From contig DATFYM010000239.1 in the NCBI GenBank assembly GCA_035315065.1, forward strand, positions 30,349-94,348: DNA of 64,000 nucleotides. Reading direction: 5' to 3'. Below, one piece after another: positions 23,332 through 33,019 of this stretch (positions within the stretch are counted from its first letter, which is position 1; the number at the start of each line of letters is the position of its first letter). This DNA is from DATFYM01 sp035315065. GTDB taxonomy: Bacteria > Acidobacteriota > Terriglobia > UBA7540. Position numbers and translations under genes: made by a program. The notes under the pieces were generated by a model, which saw only the letters and a program-made list of their open reading frames with translations, did not search any database and was not told where the DNA came from.

Positions 23332-25374
23332 ATGTCGAAATTTCTTGCGGTATTGGCAACGCTACTGGTGCTTTCGTGTTCGGCCTTTGCCGGTGGGGAG
23401 CCGAAGTCGAGCACGATTCAGGGTATTACGCGGGAGCCCGCCGGAAAGCCTCTGGCGCACGCCCAGGTGGTGCTTCACAGTGTGGCGGGCAACATCGATC
23501 GCACGGTGATCAGCGGTGACGATGGCGCTTTCACGGTCGAAGACCTCAGTCCCGGGCGCTACCAGTTGATGGCGAGCAAAGACGGCTTCCGCGACTCTTC
23601 GGCGACCGCCGTCGACCTGGGCACGCAACAGAGTCTGCGCGTCGATGTAACTCTGGGTCTGGCTGCCTCAAACGGTTCGAGGGCGTCGAGTGAAACAGCG
23701 GCCAACGCGCCTCTTACGGAGCGCGAAAAGCAGTTGCTCGATCGCCTCAGCCGCTTGGAAGAACGATTGGCGGCCATGGAAGCCAAGGAGTCGAAGGGTA
23801 GCGCAACCCAGACGGCTAGCATCTCAAGTGGGCCAAATGGCTCCGCCTCGGAAGACTCCAAGACGACCCCGGCGACTGGGCCTATGGTGGCTTCGCTGAG
23901 TCCGGCTGCCGGCTTGCCGTCAGCCAAGCCGCTACCTCCGAGCCCGCCGCCAGCGCCCGTCGCTCCGCCCAAGCCGGCCGCTCCGCCAGCGCCCGCCCTC
24001 CAGGAAGCCCTGCAAGCCCCCGAGGCCACCACGGGAGTGGACAATTTCACCCCGTTTGCCTACGCCGACTTTACCTGGATGAACGGCACCTCGCGCAACA
24101 AAGACACGGTGCTGGACACGAAGTTCTTCACCCCGGAAGTTCGATTCGATACGCACTACATGGAGGACTTTAATCAACCGCATGATCACACCATGGGCGG
24201 CGCGACGGAGTCGTTCCGGTCCGGTGAAGTTCAGGTGGAGCAGGTCAGCGTCGGGGGTGACTTCCACTGGCAAAACGTGCGCGGCAGGGTCTTGTACATG
24301 GACGGCTTGTTTGCCACCACCACCCCGCGCAATGACGCCAGCGCCGGGGTCGGCCAGTGGGATGTCCGCGGGGCCTATAAATATGTTTCAGAGGCCTGGG
24401 GCGGGTATCACTTCAACGTGAACCACGGCCTGAACGTTGATGCCGGCATCTTCGTGTCGTACATCGGTCTCTTCAGCTACTACAACTTCGATAACTGGGT
24501 GTATCAGCCTTCATTCGTCTCGTCCAACACCCCGTGGTTCTTCAATGGTGTGCGGATCCAGTGGTTTCCCACCAACAAGCTCAAGATCGAGCCCTGGATA
24601 ATCAACGGATGGCAGTCTTATAACAAGTACAACGGCCACATGGGTTACGGAGGGCAGATTCTGTACCGGCCCTACGAATGGCTGTCGTTCGTCTTCAACA
24701 ACTATGGCAACGGACAAGATAACCTGGGGCTTCCCAACGTTGTGCGTATCCACACCGACGATAGCGTGGAGATGAGGTACTACAATCGCCCGTTGAAGGA
24801 CAAGGGAATTGACAAGATGGCTTTCTCCTTCACCGGGGACCTGGGCTGCCAGTATGGGGGCGGCTACAGGTGCTTCGGCGGGGCAACCAAGGATGCCTTC
24901 CTGGGTTGGATGGCTTACAACAGGCTCTGGTGGGGAAAGGACAAGTATGCTCTCACGATGGGTGGAGGCATGATGAACAACCCCGGCCGGTATCTGACCC
25001 TGCTCCCACCGATCAATGGCGCCGATGCCGTCTCTGGCTCCCCTTACTTCACGGAGAATCCCGGCCAACCGTCCCACATGTGGGATAGTTCGATTGGTAT
25101 CCAGTGGATGCCCAGAGAATACATCACGTGGTGGGCGGAAACTGTGTATCGCCACTCGGATGTTCCGTATTGGACGGGCCGGGGCGGGATTACGCCCCCA
25201 GGTGGAAATAACGGGCTCCCCCAATACTACGTCTGCAACAACGACGCCTCGACCATGTCAGCGGACCCCACGATTTCGCAGAACTTCTGCACCGCGCAAA
25301 ACTCAACCCTTTGGAACCCTGATCTTCGCCATGGCCAAGCTACGTTCAGCCTGGGCGTAATGGTCAAATTCTAG
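23332..25374 (+). CDS. Outer-membrane beta-barrel protein with N-terminal carboxypeptidase-regulatory-like domain
   Basis: A 680-residue outer-membrane protein. After a signal peptide (1-21) comes a CnaB/carboxypeptidase-regulatory-like domain (about 27-110: IQGITREPAGKPLAHAQVVL, GAFTVEDLSPGRYQLMASKDGF), a coiled coil (EREKQLLDRLSRLEERLAAM, about 135-160), a Pro/Ala-rich linker, and a BBP2-like barrel from about 220 to a terminal FSLGVMVKF. Barrel segments (FFTPEVRFDTHYMEDFNQPH, GGYHFNVNHGLNVDAGIFVS, KLKIEPWIINGWQSY) fit porin-2 proteins. ATG 23332 follows AGGAGG at nine bases. It heads the group leading to the metal efflux genes and may pass small solutes; substrate unknown. Confidence 0.85.
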   Translation: MSKFLAVLATLLVLSCSAFAGGEPKSSTIQGITREPAGKPLAHAQVVLHSVAGNIDRTVISGDDGAFTVEDLSPGRYQLMASKDGFRDSSATAVDLGTQQSLRVDVTLGLAASNGSRASSETAANAPLTEREKQLLDRLSRLEERLAAMEAKESKGSATQTASISSGPNGSASEDSKTTPATGPMVASLSPAAGLPSAKPLPPSPPPAPVAPPKPAAPPAPALQEALQAPEATTGVDNFTPFAYADFTWMNGTSRNKDTVLDTKFFTPEVRFDTHYMEDFNQPHDHTMGGATESFRSGEVQVEQVSVGGDFHWQNVRGRVLYMDGLFATTTPRNDASAGVGQWDVRGAYKYVSEAWGGYHFNVNHGLNVDAGIFVSYIGLFSYYNFDNWVYQPSFVSSNTPWFFNGVRIQWFPTNKLKIEPWIINGWQSYNKYNGHMGYGGQILYRPYEWLSFVFNNYGNGQDNLGLPNVVRIHTDDSVEMRYYNRPLKDKGIDKMAFSFTGDLGCQYGGGYRCFGGATKDAFLGWMAYNRLWWGKDKYALTMGGGMMNNPGRYLTLLPPINGADAVSGSPYFTENPGQPSHMWDSSIGIQWMPREYITWWAETVYRHSDVPYWTGRGGITPPGGNNGLPQYYVCNNDASTMSADPTISQNFCTAQNSTLWNPDLRHGQATFSLGVMVKF

Positions 25375-25456
25375 CGGTGAGCGAGCCGCTTGTTAGCGAG
25401 AAGCCGGAGACAATCCGGCTTCCCTGTTAATTTGCACGAAAGGAAAGAGGCAGCGA

Positions 25457-26155
25457 GTGGGAATTGCGGCATCGCTGGAACCAAAAGTCGAAGGCTTTTG
25501 CCAAGGACGCTTGCTTTGCCGAGCTTGGCTGGCGCTGTCCGCGCTGTTGCTATTTGCTCCGATCTGTTTGGCGTCAGAACCATCGCCGGCGTTAATGCGG
25601 GCAGGCACAGCGGGTGCGCCCCTTCAAGGCACTGCGAGCGACCGTCGCCTTAGTTTGGTTGTGGTTGAACCTGAAGGCCGGGGACCTAACGGCTTTCGGT
25701 ATCGAATTGTGCTGGATTCCACCGCTCACGGCGCCGCGAGTTCGCTTGACCTTACAGCCGAAGAAGGCGGACTGCTGGTGATCGCTCGCGACGTCGATGG
25801 CGCCGGAAACGACCTTGATCTCATCGTCAAGAGCGCTTCGTCGCTGACCCCGGTCGGTGTCTGGATCAACGACCACCGGGGCGGATTCACCAAGGCTGAT
25901 TCGAGGATTTATGCGCCCTCAATCTGGAACGAAAGTCCGTTGATCATCTCCGAGAATCCATCGAATCATCTTCAGCCGGCCGCAGCGCCATCATCTCAAT
26001 CCTGCATTCATCCTCTGACTCGATGCTACCGCTTCGCGCCTTGGCTGGGCGAGGGTCTGGTTACGTCGTCCAACTTCGCTTTGCCCTCCCGCCTGACCGT
26101 AGGCTCCCACCAAACGAGAGGCCCGCCATCTCCGCTCCTGGCCGAGCAAAGCTAG
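25457..26155 (+). CDS. Exported acidobacterial hypothetical protein next to the efflux operon
   Basis: A 232-residue protein with GTG start (25457) after GAAAGAGG. A hydrophobic signal segment (AWLALSALLLFAPICLA, about 23-39) precedes a compact domain (LSLVVVEPEGRGPNGFRYRI, LIVKSASSLTPVGVWINDHR, IYAPSIWNESP) and a disordered tail with two cysteines. The GFRYRI...DVDGAGNDLDLIV...VWINDHRGGFT pattern looks like a secreted, possibly repeat-type calcium-binding fold, but I cannot name a family. Position between the outer-membrane gene and the adaptor suggests an accessory role in the envelope cluster. Confidence 0.6.
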   Translation: MGIAASLEPKVEGFCQGRLLCRAWLALSALLLFAPICLASEPSPALMRAGTAGAPLQGTASDRRLSLVVVEPEGRGPNGFRYRIVLDSTAHGAASSLDLTAEEGGLLVIARDVDGAGNDLDLIVKSASSLTPVGVWINDHRGGFTKADSRIYAPSIWNESPLIISENPSNHLQPAAAPSSQSCIHPLTRCYRFAPWLGEGLVTSSNFALPSRLTVGSHQTRGPPSPLLAEQS

Positions 26156-26194
26156 AGCCGCCTGGTGGCTCTGCCGCCTTGCGGTGCGGATCTC

Positions 26195-26303
26195 TGAAGT
26201 ATTTGCGAAAGAGCTTTCAACGCAGAGACGCAGAGATACAGAGAAAACCAGGAACAGGTCTTTTCTCTGTGCTCTCCGTGAAGCCTCCGTGACCCTCTGT
26301 GTT
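26195..26303. repeat. Word hairpin with conserved head (word ACGCAGAG)
   Basis: Head TGAAGTATTTGCGAAAGAGC at 26195-26214 is shared with the element at 59008. Left arm 26217-26245 has CGCAGAGACGCAGAGATACA. Right arm 26260-26303 has TTTTCTCTGTGCTCTCCGTG and later words. The period is about 8 bases. It lies upstream of the adaptor gene. Confidence 0.8.
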
Positions 26304-26410
26304 GAGCTCTTCTTCTGATTGCGGCCAGAGGCCGGGCTTCATTCTTTCAGACTCTCTGAGCGTGGATAGTAGGAAAGCACTCGAATATTTGCTGTGGCGG
26401 AGACTTACCT

Positions 26411-27556
26411 ATGAAAAACAAGGGCTTGGGAATTTGCCTTCTCGCGGTTTTGTGCCTTTCACTGCTGGTGGTCGCCGGCTGTAAGTCGACACACGCCGAT
26501 GAGGCGGCAGAGGCGCCGCCTCCCGCCCAGGTGGTTCCGGGCGCGGACGCCAGCCTTTTCACCGTGGACCGCCCCGATCAGTATCCCCTCGCGGCGGCCG
26601 TGGCGCGGCCCGCCACCTCGGAGTTAGTCGTGACGGGGGCGGTTATGCCCGACGTTTCCCGCAACGTCCCGGTGGTTTCCCTCGCCTCCGGACGCGTCAT
26701 GGCCATTCACACTCGTCTTGGCGACACCGTGGAGAAGGGCCAATTGTTGATGACCGTTCGAAGTGACGATGTGTCGGGCGGCTATTCGAACTACAGAATG
26801 GCAGTCGCGGATGAAATTCTGAGCCGAAATCAATTAGAGCGCGCCAAGGACCTCTATGATCACGGCGCCATCGCTCTGAACGATCTGCAGGTGGCGCAGG
26901 ACACCGAAGACAAGGCCAAAGTAGCCGTGGAGACGGCGAGCGAGCACTTGCGACTGCTCGGTAACGATCCCGACAAGATGAACTTCATGGTGGATATTTT
27001 CGCTCCGGTCTCGGGAACAGTGACCGATCAGGAGGTTACCACGGGGTCTCTCGTGCAGGCATACAATACGCCGTACCCATTCACGATCTCGGACCTCTCG
27101 GCAACCTGGGTTGTCTGCGACGTGTACGAGAATGACTTGGCCAACGTCCGGCTCGGCGATACCGCTGAGATCAGACTGAATGCCTATCCCGATCGCATGT
27201 TCAAGGGGAGGGTGAGCAACATTGGCGCGATTCTCGATCCCAGCATCCGCACGGCCAAGGTTCGGATAGAAGTTCACAATCCAGGAATTATGCGACTGGG
27301 CATGTTCGTCAGGGCCACCTTCCACGGTCAAACCAGCGAGATGCACACTATTGTCCCGGCATCCGCCATTCTCCACATGCACGATCGCGATTTTGTCTAC
27401 GTTCCCGCGCCCGATAATAAGTTTCGCCGCCTGGAAGTAGTCAGTGGGGACCTACTGCAAGACAACACGAGTCTGCAAGAGATCAAGTCGGGGCTTCAAC
27501 CAGGGCAACAAGTGGTGACGAACGCTCTGGTCTTAGACCACGTGCTGGCTCAGTGA
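26411..27556 (+). CDS. RND efflux periplasmic adaptor lipoprotein (CusB/CzcB type)
   Basis: Membrane-fusion protein linking the inner-membrane pump to the outer-membrane channel. The 381-residue product has a lipoprotein signal (lipobox LVVAGC, Cys24), a barrel-sandwich region split around a short hairpin (VVSLASGRVMAIHTRLGDTV and VDIFAPVSGTVTDQEVTTGS), a coiled-coil hairpin about 125-185, a beta-barrel domain (TWVVCDVYENDLANVRLGDT, then YPDRMFKGRVSNIGAILDPS) and the membrane-proximal C-terminus. No Met-rich metal-binding N-terminus is obvious. GGAG precedes ATG 26411. First gene of a three-gene efflux operon. Confidence 0.92.
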   Translation: MKNKGLGICLLAVLCLSLLVVAGCKSTHADEAAEAPPPAQVVPGADASLFTVDRPDQYPLAAAVARPATSELVVTGAVMPDVSRNVPVVSLASGRVMAIHTRLGDTVEKGQLLMTVRSDDVSGGYSNYRMAVADEILSRNQLERAKDLYDHGAIALNDLQVAQDTEDKAKVAVETASEHLRLLGNDPDKMNFMVDIFAPVSGTVTDQEVTTGSLVQAYNTPYPFTISDLSATWVVCDVYENDLANVRLGDTAEIRLNAYPDRMFKGRVSNIGAILDPSIRTAKVRIEVHNPGIMRLGMFVRATFHGQTSEMHTIVPASAILHMHDRDFVYVPAPDNKFRRLEVVSGDLLQDNTSLQEIKSGLQPGQQVVTNALVLDHVLAQ

Positions 27557-27712
27557 CGGTAGGGGCGAGCGGCGCTCCCCAGTAAAGGTAGGGGCGAGCG
27601 GCGCTCGCCCCCAGGGGTCGAAAGCAGTTCGCAGGCCGAATACAGTTTGCCCAAGGCGGAATACAGTTCGCCCAAGGCCGAACGCCGTTCGGCCCTACAA
27701 CGCGAGGGAAAG
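27556..27712. repeat. Direct and inverted words between adaptor and pump genes
   Basis: GTAGGGGCGAGCGGCGCTC occurs twice (about 27560 and 27588). CGAATACAGTT..GCCCAAGG occurs twice (about 27637-27680), and the block ends CCGTTCGGCCCTAC, inverse to GTAGGG at the other end. A different style from the 7-base word hairpins, but also bounded by inverted ends. Confidence 0.65.
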
Positions 27713-27714
27713 AC

Positions 27715-30700
27715 ATGATTCGTGCTCTGGTCGATTTTGCGCTGAACAACAAGTTTGTGGTGTTGGCCGTAGCCGCTTTGTTGACCGGTTGGGGGGTCAT
27801 TTCATTTCACAACTTGCCGGTGGAAGCGTATCCCGATATCGCCGACAACTACGTGACCGTGATTACCCAATGGCCGGGGCGTTCAGCGGAAGAGGTGGAA
27901 CAGCAGGTTACGATTCCCATCGAGATTCAAATGACCGGAATGCCGCACATGACCTATCTGCGATCCGAGTCCATTTTCGGCCTGTCGTTCGTGATCATGA
28001 TCTTCGACGACAGTTCCGTCAACGACTGGAACCGCCAGAAAGTGCTGGAAAGGCTCACCCAGGTCAATCTCCCTCCTGGACAGAACCTTTCGCCGCAAAT
28101 TGGCACGGACTGGAGCACCACGGGCCAGATCTATTGGTACACGATCAGAAGCACTAATCCCCGCTATGACTTGATGGAACTAAGGTCGATCGAGGACTGG
28201 GTGCTGCTCAAGCAGTTCAAATCCGTTCCCAATGTGGTGGATGTTTCCGACTTCGGGGGCACGGTGCGAGAGTATCAGGTGCGGGTCGACCCGAGCAAAC
28301 TCGTCTCCTACGGATTGAGCATCGGCCAGGTGGAGCAGCAACTCGCCAGCAACAATATCAATGCCGGGGGCAGCTTTGTTGAAGTCGGGATGCAGCAGAT
28401 GAACGTCCGCGCGCTCGGGCTCTTCAGCACTGTGCACGACATCGAACAAACCGTCTTAAAGACGCAAACCGGCACGGCCCTTCGGGTCAAGGACATTGCG
28501 CAAGTGACCCAGGGCCCTAAAATCCGATTGGGCCACATGGCGAGAGCCAACCACATGGAGGACGGGCGCATCATCGACGAGCCTGATGTCATTCAAGGCG
28601 GAGTGCTCCTGCGCAAAGGCGCGGAAGAGCAACCCACGCTCGATGCCATCCACAGGAAAGTGGACGAGCTCAACAACGGCATCCTGCCCCCCGGCGTGAA
28701 AGTGGTTCCCATGCTGGATCGCAGCGATCTCCTTCACTTTACGTTGCACACGGTGATGCATAACCTGACCGAAGGCATGATTCTGGTCAGCGTCATCCTT
28801 TTCCTGTTTCTTCTCAATGCTCGGGCCGCTCTCATCGTCGCGCTTACGATTCCGTTCTCTTTGCTCTTTGCATCCATCTGGCTGAATTTGAGCCACATTC
28901 CGGCCAATCTCCTATCCCTGGGCGCGTTAGATTTCGGAATGGTGGTGGATGGCGCGGTGGTTATGGTTGAAAACATCGTTCGCCACATCAGCCACCGTAA
29001 AAATGGCGCCGGAACCCAAACCATCGCCGAGAGCATCCGGACGGCTGCCCACGAGGTTCAGCGCCCGGTGTTCTACGCCATCGCCATCATCATCACCGCT
29101 TATTTGCCGATTTTCACGCTACAGCGAGTGGAGGGCAGATTATTCCGGCCCATGGCTTGGACGGTTGCCTTTGCTCTTCTTGGCGCCATGACGTTTTCGA
29201 TTCTCGTCGCGCCGGTTCTGGCGGCCACACTATTCCGCAAGGGAGTCAAGGAACGGCGCAACCCGGTGATGGACTATCTGACGAAGGGCTACCGGCGGCA
29301 GTTGCGATGGGCCGTTCAGCATCGCCGGGTTGTCGCCTGTGTTGGCATCGCTGCCCTGGCGGGAACGGTTTATTTGGGATTTGGTGGCGTCATTGGAGCG
29401 GAGTTCCTGCCGCATCTGGACGAAGGCGCGATCTGGGCGCGCGGAACCCTGGCGAACAGCACCAGCCTCACCGAAGGCGAGAAATTCACCACCAACTGCC
29501 GCTACGTTTTCGCGTCCTTCCCGGAGGTGACCAAAGTGGTGTCACAGGTCGGACGGCCGGACGACGGAACGGACACCGGGGGATTCAGCAACACCGAGTA
29601 TTTCGTTGATCTGAAGCCGAAGGACCAATGGCGCCCGGTATTCCATCAAGACAAAGACGAGCTCATCGCCGCCATGAACCGCGCCCTGGAAAAATACCCG
29701 GGGGCGATCTGGAACTTCTCCCAGCCGATCGAGGACAACGTCGGAGAGACGCTCACGGGCACCAAGGGTTCGCTGGCGCTCAAGATCTTCGGGGATGACC
29801 TGAAGCTTCTCGAGCAGAAGGGCGAAGAAGTCACCGCCGTCATGTCGCGCATCCCGGGTATGCATGATGTGAAGCTCCTGCGCGACTTCGGCCAACCGAA
29901 TCTCGACTTAACCATTGACCGTCGCCAGGCAGCTCGTTTTGGAATCAACGTAGCGGACATACAAGACGCGGTTCAAACGGCGATCGGCGGCAACGCGGTG
30001 AGTCAGGTGCTTCAGGGCGAAGCGCGATACGACGTGGTGGTGCGCTACCAGGAGCCCTATCGTAATACCGCGGCGGCGATTGCGAACGTTCGCCTACTCT
30101 CCCCGTCCGGAGAGCGCGTTTCCCTGGCGCAGTTAACCAACGTAGAGGTCAAGGACGGAGCGTACGACATCTACCGTGAAGGCAACACCCGCTATATAGC
30201 CGTAACCTTCAACGTCCGAGGCCGGGACTTGGGGACCACGGTCGAAGACGCCATTAAACAGATCAATCAAAAAGTGAAGATGCCGACGGGTTACCACATC
30301 GGCTGGTCGGGCGAATACGAAAGTGAGCAGCGGGCCGAGGCGCGGCTGGCATTGGTCGTCCCGCTGACGATCCTCGTCATTTTCATTATTCTTTACACCA
30401 TGTTCCGCTCGTACAAATGGGCCCTGCTCATTCTGATCAACGTCGCCTTGGCTCGTGTCGGAGGCTTCCTGGCGCTCCTGATTACTGGAACCTACCTCAG
30501 CGTGTCCTCGGGCGTCGGCATGTTGGCGCTCTTCGGCGTTTCGGTTCAAACGGGTGTCATCATGCTCGAATACATCAACCAACTCCGGGCTCGCGGTTAC
30601 CCCATCGTGGATGCCGCGGTGGAGGGAGCAGTCCTCCGGCTTCGCCCCATCATGATGACCATGCTGGTGGCAACTCTCGGACTGCTGCCGGCGGCGCTAT

Positions 30701-30864
30701 CACACGCCATTGGCTCGGATTCGCAGCGGCCCTTCGCGATTGTCATCGTCGGAGGCCTGATTGCTGACCTGGCCCTGAGCATCTTTATTTTGCCGACGTT
30801 CTATGTTTGGGTTGCGAAAGACACGGACAAGCTCCCGGAACCGGAGGAATCGATTGCGACATAA
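27715..30864 (+). CDS. Heavy-metal-efflux RND pump (CzcA/CusA family)
   Basis: Proton-driven inner-membrane pump of 1049 residues, typical RND length. Twelve membrane helices in two halves, each with a large periplasmic loop. The fourth helix has DFGMVVDGAVVMVEN, matching the Asp/Asp/Glu proton-relay pattern established for the CzcA branch of heavy-metal RND pumps. Other landmarks are the N-terminal LPVEAYPDIADNYVTV, GRSAEEVEQQVTIPIE and the late GVSVQTGVIMLEYINQLR. The metal (Co/Zn/Cd, Cu/Ag or Ni) cannot be decided from what I see. GAGGGAAAGAC precedes ATG 27715. Its 3' end overlaps the TolC gene. Confidence 0.95.
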   Translation: MIRALVDFALNNKFVVLAVAALLTGWGVISFHNLPVEAYPDIADNYVTVITQWPGRSAEEVEQQVTIPIEIQMTGMPHMTYLRSESIFGLSFVIMIFDDSSVNDWNRQKVLERLTQVNLPPGQNLSPQIGTDWSTTGQIYWYTIRSTNPRYDLMELRSIEDWVLLKQFKSVPNVVDVSDFGGTVREYQVRVDPSKLVSYGLSIGQVEQQLASNNINAGGSFVEVGMQQMNVRALGLFSTVHDIEQTVLKTQTGTALRVKDIAQVTQGPKIRLGHMARANHMEDGRIIDEPDVIQGGVLLRKGAEEQPTLDAIHRKVDELNNGILPPGVKVVPMLDRSDLLHFTLHTVMHNLTEGMILVSVILFLFLLNARAALIVALTIPFSLLFASIWLNLSHIPANLLSLGALDFGMVVDGAVVMVENIVRHISHRKNGAGTQTIAESIRTAAHEVQRPVFYAIAIIITAYLPIFTLQRVEGRLFRPMAWTVAFALLGAMTFSILVAPVLAATLFRKGVKERRNPVMDYLTKGYRRQLRWAVQHRRVVACVGIAALAGTVYLGFGGVIGAEFLPHLDEGAIWARGTLANSTSLTEGEKFTTNCRYVFASFPEVTKVVSQVGRPDDGTDTGGFSNTEYFVDLKPKDQWRPVFHQDKDELIAAMNRALEKYPGAIWNFSQPIEDNVGETLTGTKGSLALKIFGDDLKLLEQKGEEVTAVMSRIPGMHDVKLLRDFGQPNLDLTIDRRQAARFGINVADIQDAVQTAIGGNAVSQVLQGEARYDVVVRYQEPYRNTAAAIANVRLLSPSGERVSLAQLTNVEVKDGAYDIYREGNTRYIAVTFNVRGRDLGTTVEDAIKQINQKVKMPTGYHIGWSGEYESEQRAEARLALVVPLTILVIFIILYTMFRSYKWALLILINVALARVGGFLALLITGTYLSVSSGVGMLALFGVSVQTGVIMLEYINQLRARGYPIVDAAVEGAVLRLRPIMMTMLVATLGLLPAALSHAIGSDSQRPFAIVIVGGLIADLALSIFILPTFYVWVAKDTDKLPEPEESIAT

Positions 30865-32179
30865 ACTCGTGAATTACCATAGAGGGAAGGCCGGTAGGAG
30901 GACGCTCGGCGGAGCCGCGTTTCTTGCCCTGTTAGCGGGCGCGGCAGTCTCTCTACTTCCGGTACCGTCCTTTTGCCAGCAGGCGCTCACCTGGGAGCAG
31001 GTTCGGGACAAATTCGAGGCCGTAAATCCGACCCTGAAAGCGGCCCAAATCAATATCGACGAGTCGCGCGCCAATGAGGTCACGGCCTATCTCCGCCCCA
31101 ATCCGGATCTCGGCGTGCTGGCGGATGGAACGCAACTCGTTCCGCATCAAGGGGTCTGGCAACCGCTCGTCGGTACTGATTATTCCCCGAATGTCAGCTA
31201 CCTGCACGAAAGGCGGCACAAGCGGGAGTTGCGGCTGGAAAGCGCCAAGAAAGCAACTGACGTCGCCACCTCACAGTTTAGGGACCAGGACCGGACGCTC
31301 CTTTCCACTCTGCGGAGCGCGTTCGTGCTGACGCTGCAACAGAAGGCGCTCCTGGCCCTGGCTAAAGCAAACCTCGACTACTACGACAAAGTGCTCAGCA
31401 TAAGCAGGGAGCGATTCCGAGTGGGGGACATGGCCAAAATAGATCTCGATCGCCTTGAGCTTCAACGGGTGCAGTACGAATCGGACTTGGAAAGCGCCAA
31501 GGTGGCCCTGGAGACCGCGAAAATCCAGGTTCTGATGCTGCTGAACGATCGCACGCCGGCGGACCACTTCGATGTCACGGGCCCGTTTGATTCCTCGGAT
31601 CAGCTTCCGTCGCCCGACGAGCTGCACCGCATCGCGCTCGATACCCGGCCAGACCTTAAGGCGGCTATCCAAGCGGTGGATAAAGCGAAAACAGACCACC
31701 AGCTTGCGATTTCCAATGGATCAACCGACCCGACGTATAGCGTCTGGTACACGTATAACCCGTCCTTCAACAATCCTTACGATCAACACACTATCGGTTT
31801 CAGTGTCAACATCCCCCTCCGCATCTTCGACCGGAATCAGGGGGAGAAGGCGCGTACTCTATTGGATATCGGCCTCAATGAACGGCAACGCGACGCCGCT
31901 GAGGCTCAGGTCTTCAGCGATGTGGATACCGCCTACGCCAACGTGGAGAGCAACATAAACCTGCTGCGGCCGTACAAGGAGAAATATCTCGCCCAGGCAG
32001 TCCGAGTGCGTGATACCGTGACTTATTCTTTTCAGCGCGGCGCAGCATCCTTGCTGGATTTCCTGAACGCCGAGAGCGACTATCGCAGCGTTCAGGTAAA
32101 CTACTTGACTCTGATCGGTGCTTATCTGACCGCCGTGGCTCAATTGAACGAGGCGGTGGGCCGGGAAACTATTCCATAG
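30854..32179 (+). CDS. TolC-family outer-membrane efflux channel
   Basis: Outer-membrane factor of 441 residues that completes the tripartite metal pump. Signal peptide to about residue 40 (hydrophobic AAFLALLAGAAVSLL, then QQALTWEQVRDKFEAVNPTL, the usual TolC-type mature start). Two repeats of paired long helices and strands, for example LLALAKANLDYYDKVLSISR, RFRVGDMAKIDLDRLELQRV, and near the end YSFQRGAASLLDFLNAESDYRS. TTG 30854 was chosen because GGAGG lies six bases upstream and the frame overlaps czcA by 11 bases, giving coupling; GTG 30869 is the alternative. Confidence 0.92.
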   Translation: MRHKLVNYHRGKAGRRTLGGAAFLALLAGAAVSLLPVPSFCQQALTWEQVRDKFEAVNPTLKAAQINIDESRANEVTAYLRPNPDLGVLADGTQLVPHQGVWQPLVGTDYSPNVSYLHERRHKRELRLESAKKATDVATSQFRDQDRTLLSTLRSAFVLTLQQKALLALAKANLDYYDKVLSISRERFRVGDMAKIDLDRLELQRVQYESDLESAKVALETAKIQVLMLLNDRTPADHFDVTGPFDSSDQLPSPDELHRIALDTRPDLKAAIQAVDKAKTDHQLAISNGSTDPTYSVWYTYNPSFNNPYDQHTIGFSVNIPLRIFDRNQGEKARTLLDIGLNERQRDAAEAQVFSDVDTAYANVESNINLLRPYKEKYLAQAVRVRDTVTYSFQRGAASLLDFLNAESDYRSVQVNYLTLIGAYLTAVAQLNEAVGRETIP

Positions 32180-32181
32180 GG

Positions 32182-32291
32182 AGCCGTCAGCCATTAGCTA
32201 TCAGCTCTCAGCAAGCATCAGCGCCCCACAGCCACCGTCAAGGATTGTCCGAATGCCGTAGCTGATAGCTGATGGCTGACTGCTGATAGCT
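32182..32291. repeat. Word hairpin after the efflux operon (word CTATCAG/AGCTGAT)
   Basis: Left arm 32182-32222 (CAGCCATTAGCTATCAGCTC, then CAGCAAGCATCAGC) and right arm 32255-32291 (CCGTAGCTGATAGCTGATGG...). It starts a few bases after the TolC stop codon. Word related to the element at 7276. Confidence 0.82.
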
Positions 32292-32332
32292 AGTTTAGCT
32301 GAAAGGTCTCATGCGCCAAGGGAGACGATGAA

Positions 32333-33019
32333 GTGAAGAAACACGAGGTGCGTGGCTGGATCGAGGAAACCGGCATCATTGCTGCGGTTCGGGTGAACTC
32401 GCCGGACGATGCCCTTTTTGCCGCGGAAGCGGTGGCCGACGGTGGGGTCCCCGTCGTCGAGATCACCTTCACCGTGCCCCATGCCGTGAAGGTGATCTTG
32501 CATCTGGCGAAGAACAGACCCCAGGTGGTGGTGGGGGCGGGTGGGGTGAGGGACGTGGGCGTCGCACAACAGTGTTTGGAGGCCGGGGCACTGTTCTTGA
32601 CCAGTGATGGGCTCCATCCTGCCGTGATCGAGTTCGCCGCGCAACACGACATGGTCGTGTTTCCCGGAGCCCTGACGCCCACCGAGGTGCTCACGGCTTG
32701 GGAGTCGAACGTGGATTTCGTCAAGGTGGTCCCGTGCGCCCAGATTGGCGGCGAACGGTACATTCTATCCCTGAACAAGATGTTTCCCCGCATTCCGCTG
32801 ATCGCGTCCGGGGGCGTGAACCAGCAGAACGCATCAAACTTCATCCTTGCCGGGGCGGTCGCACTCGGGGTGGGCCGCGAACTGATTCCCAAGGAGGCGA
32901 TCCGGCTGCGCCAGTCGGACCGGATCGGCGAGCTGGCCCGGCGATTCCTGGGCTTTGTGAAGAGTGGTCGCGACCATTTGGCGGCGCGCAAGATAAGAGG
33001 AATGGGCATGGACGAGTAG
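32333..33019 (+). CDS. KDPG/KHG aldolase-like protein
   Basis: Class I aldolase of the 2-keto-3-deoxy-6-phosphogluconate/4-hydroxy-2-oxoglutarate family, 228 residues, a single TIM barrel. The Schiff-base lysine is present in DFVKVVPC (Lys131), the general acid/base in PVVEITF (Glu43), and FPGALTPTE and LIASGGV loops are typical. Two family positions differ: the usual GAGTV is GAGGV (68-72), and the arginine of the usual EITLR is missing (EITFT). The substrate may therefore not be phosphogluconate. GTG start with GGGAGACGAT upstream. No other Entner-Doudoroff gene is adjacent. Confidence 0.85.
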   Translation: MKKHEVRGWIEETGIIAAVRVNSPDDALFAAEAVADGGVPVVEITFTVPHAVKVILHLAKNRPQVVVGAGGVRDVGVAQQCLEAGALFLTSDGLHPAVIEFAAQHDMVVFPGALTPTEVLTAWESNVDFVKVVPCAQIGGERYILSLNKMFPRIPLIASGGVNQQNASNFILAGAVALGVGRELIPKEAIRLRQSDRIGELARRFLGFVKSGRDHLAARKIRGMGMDE

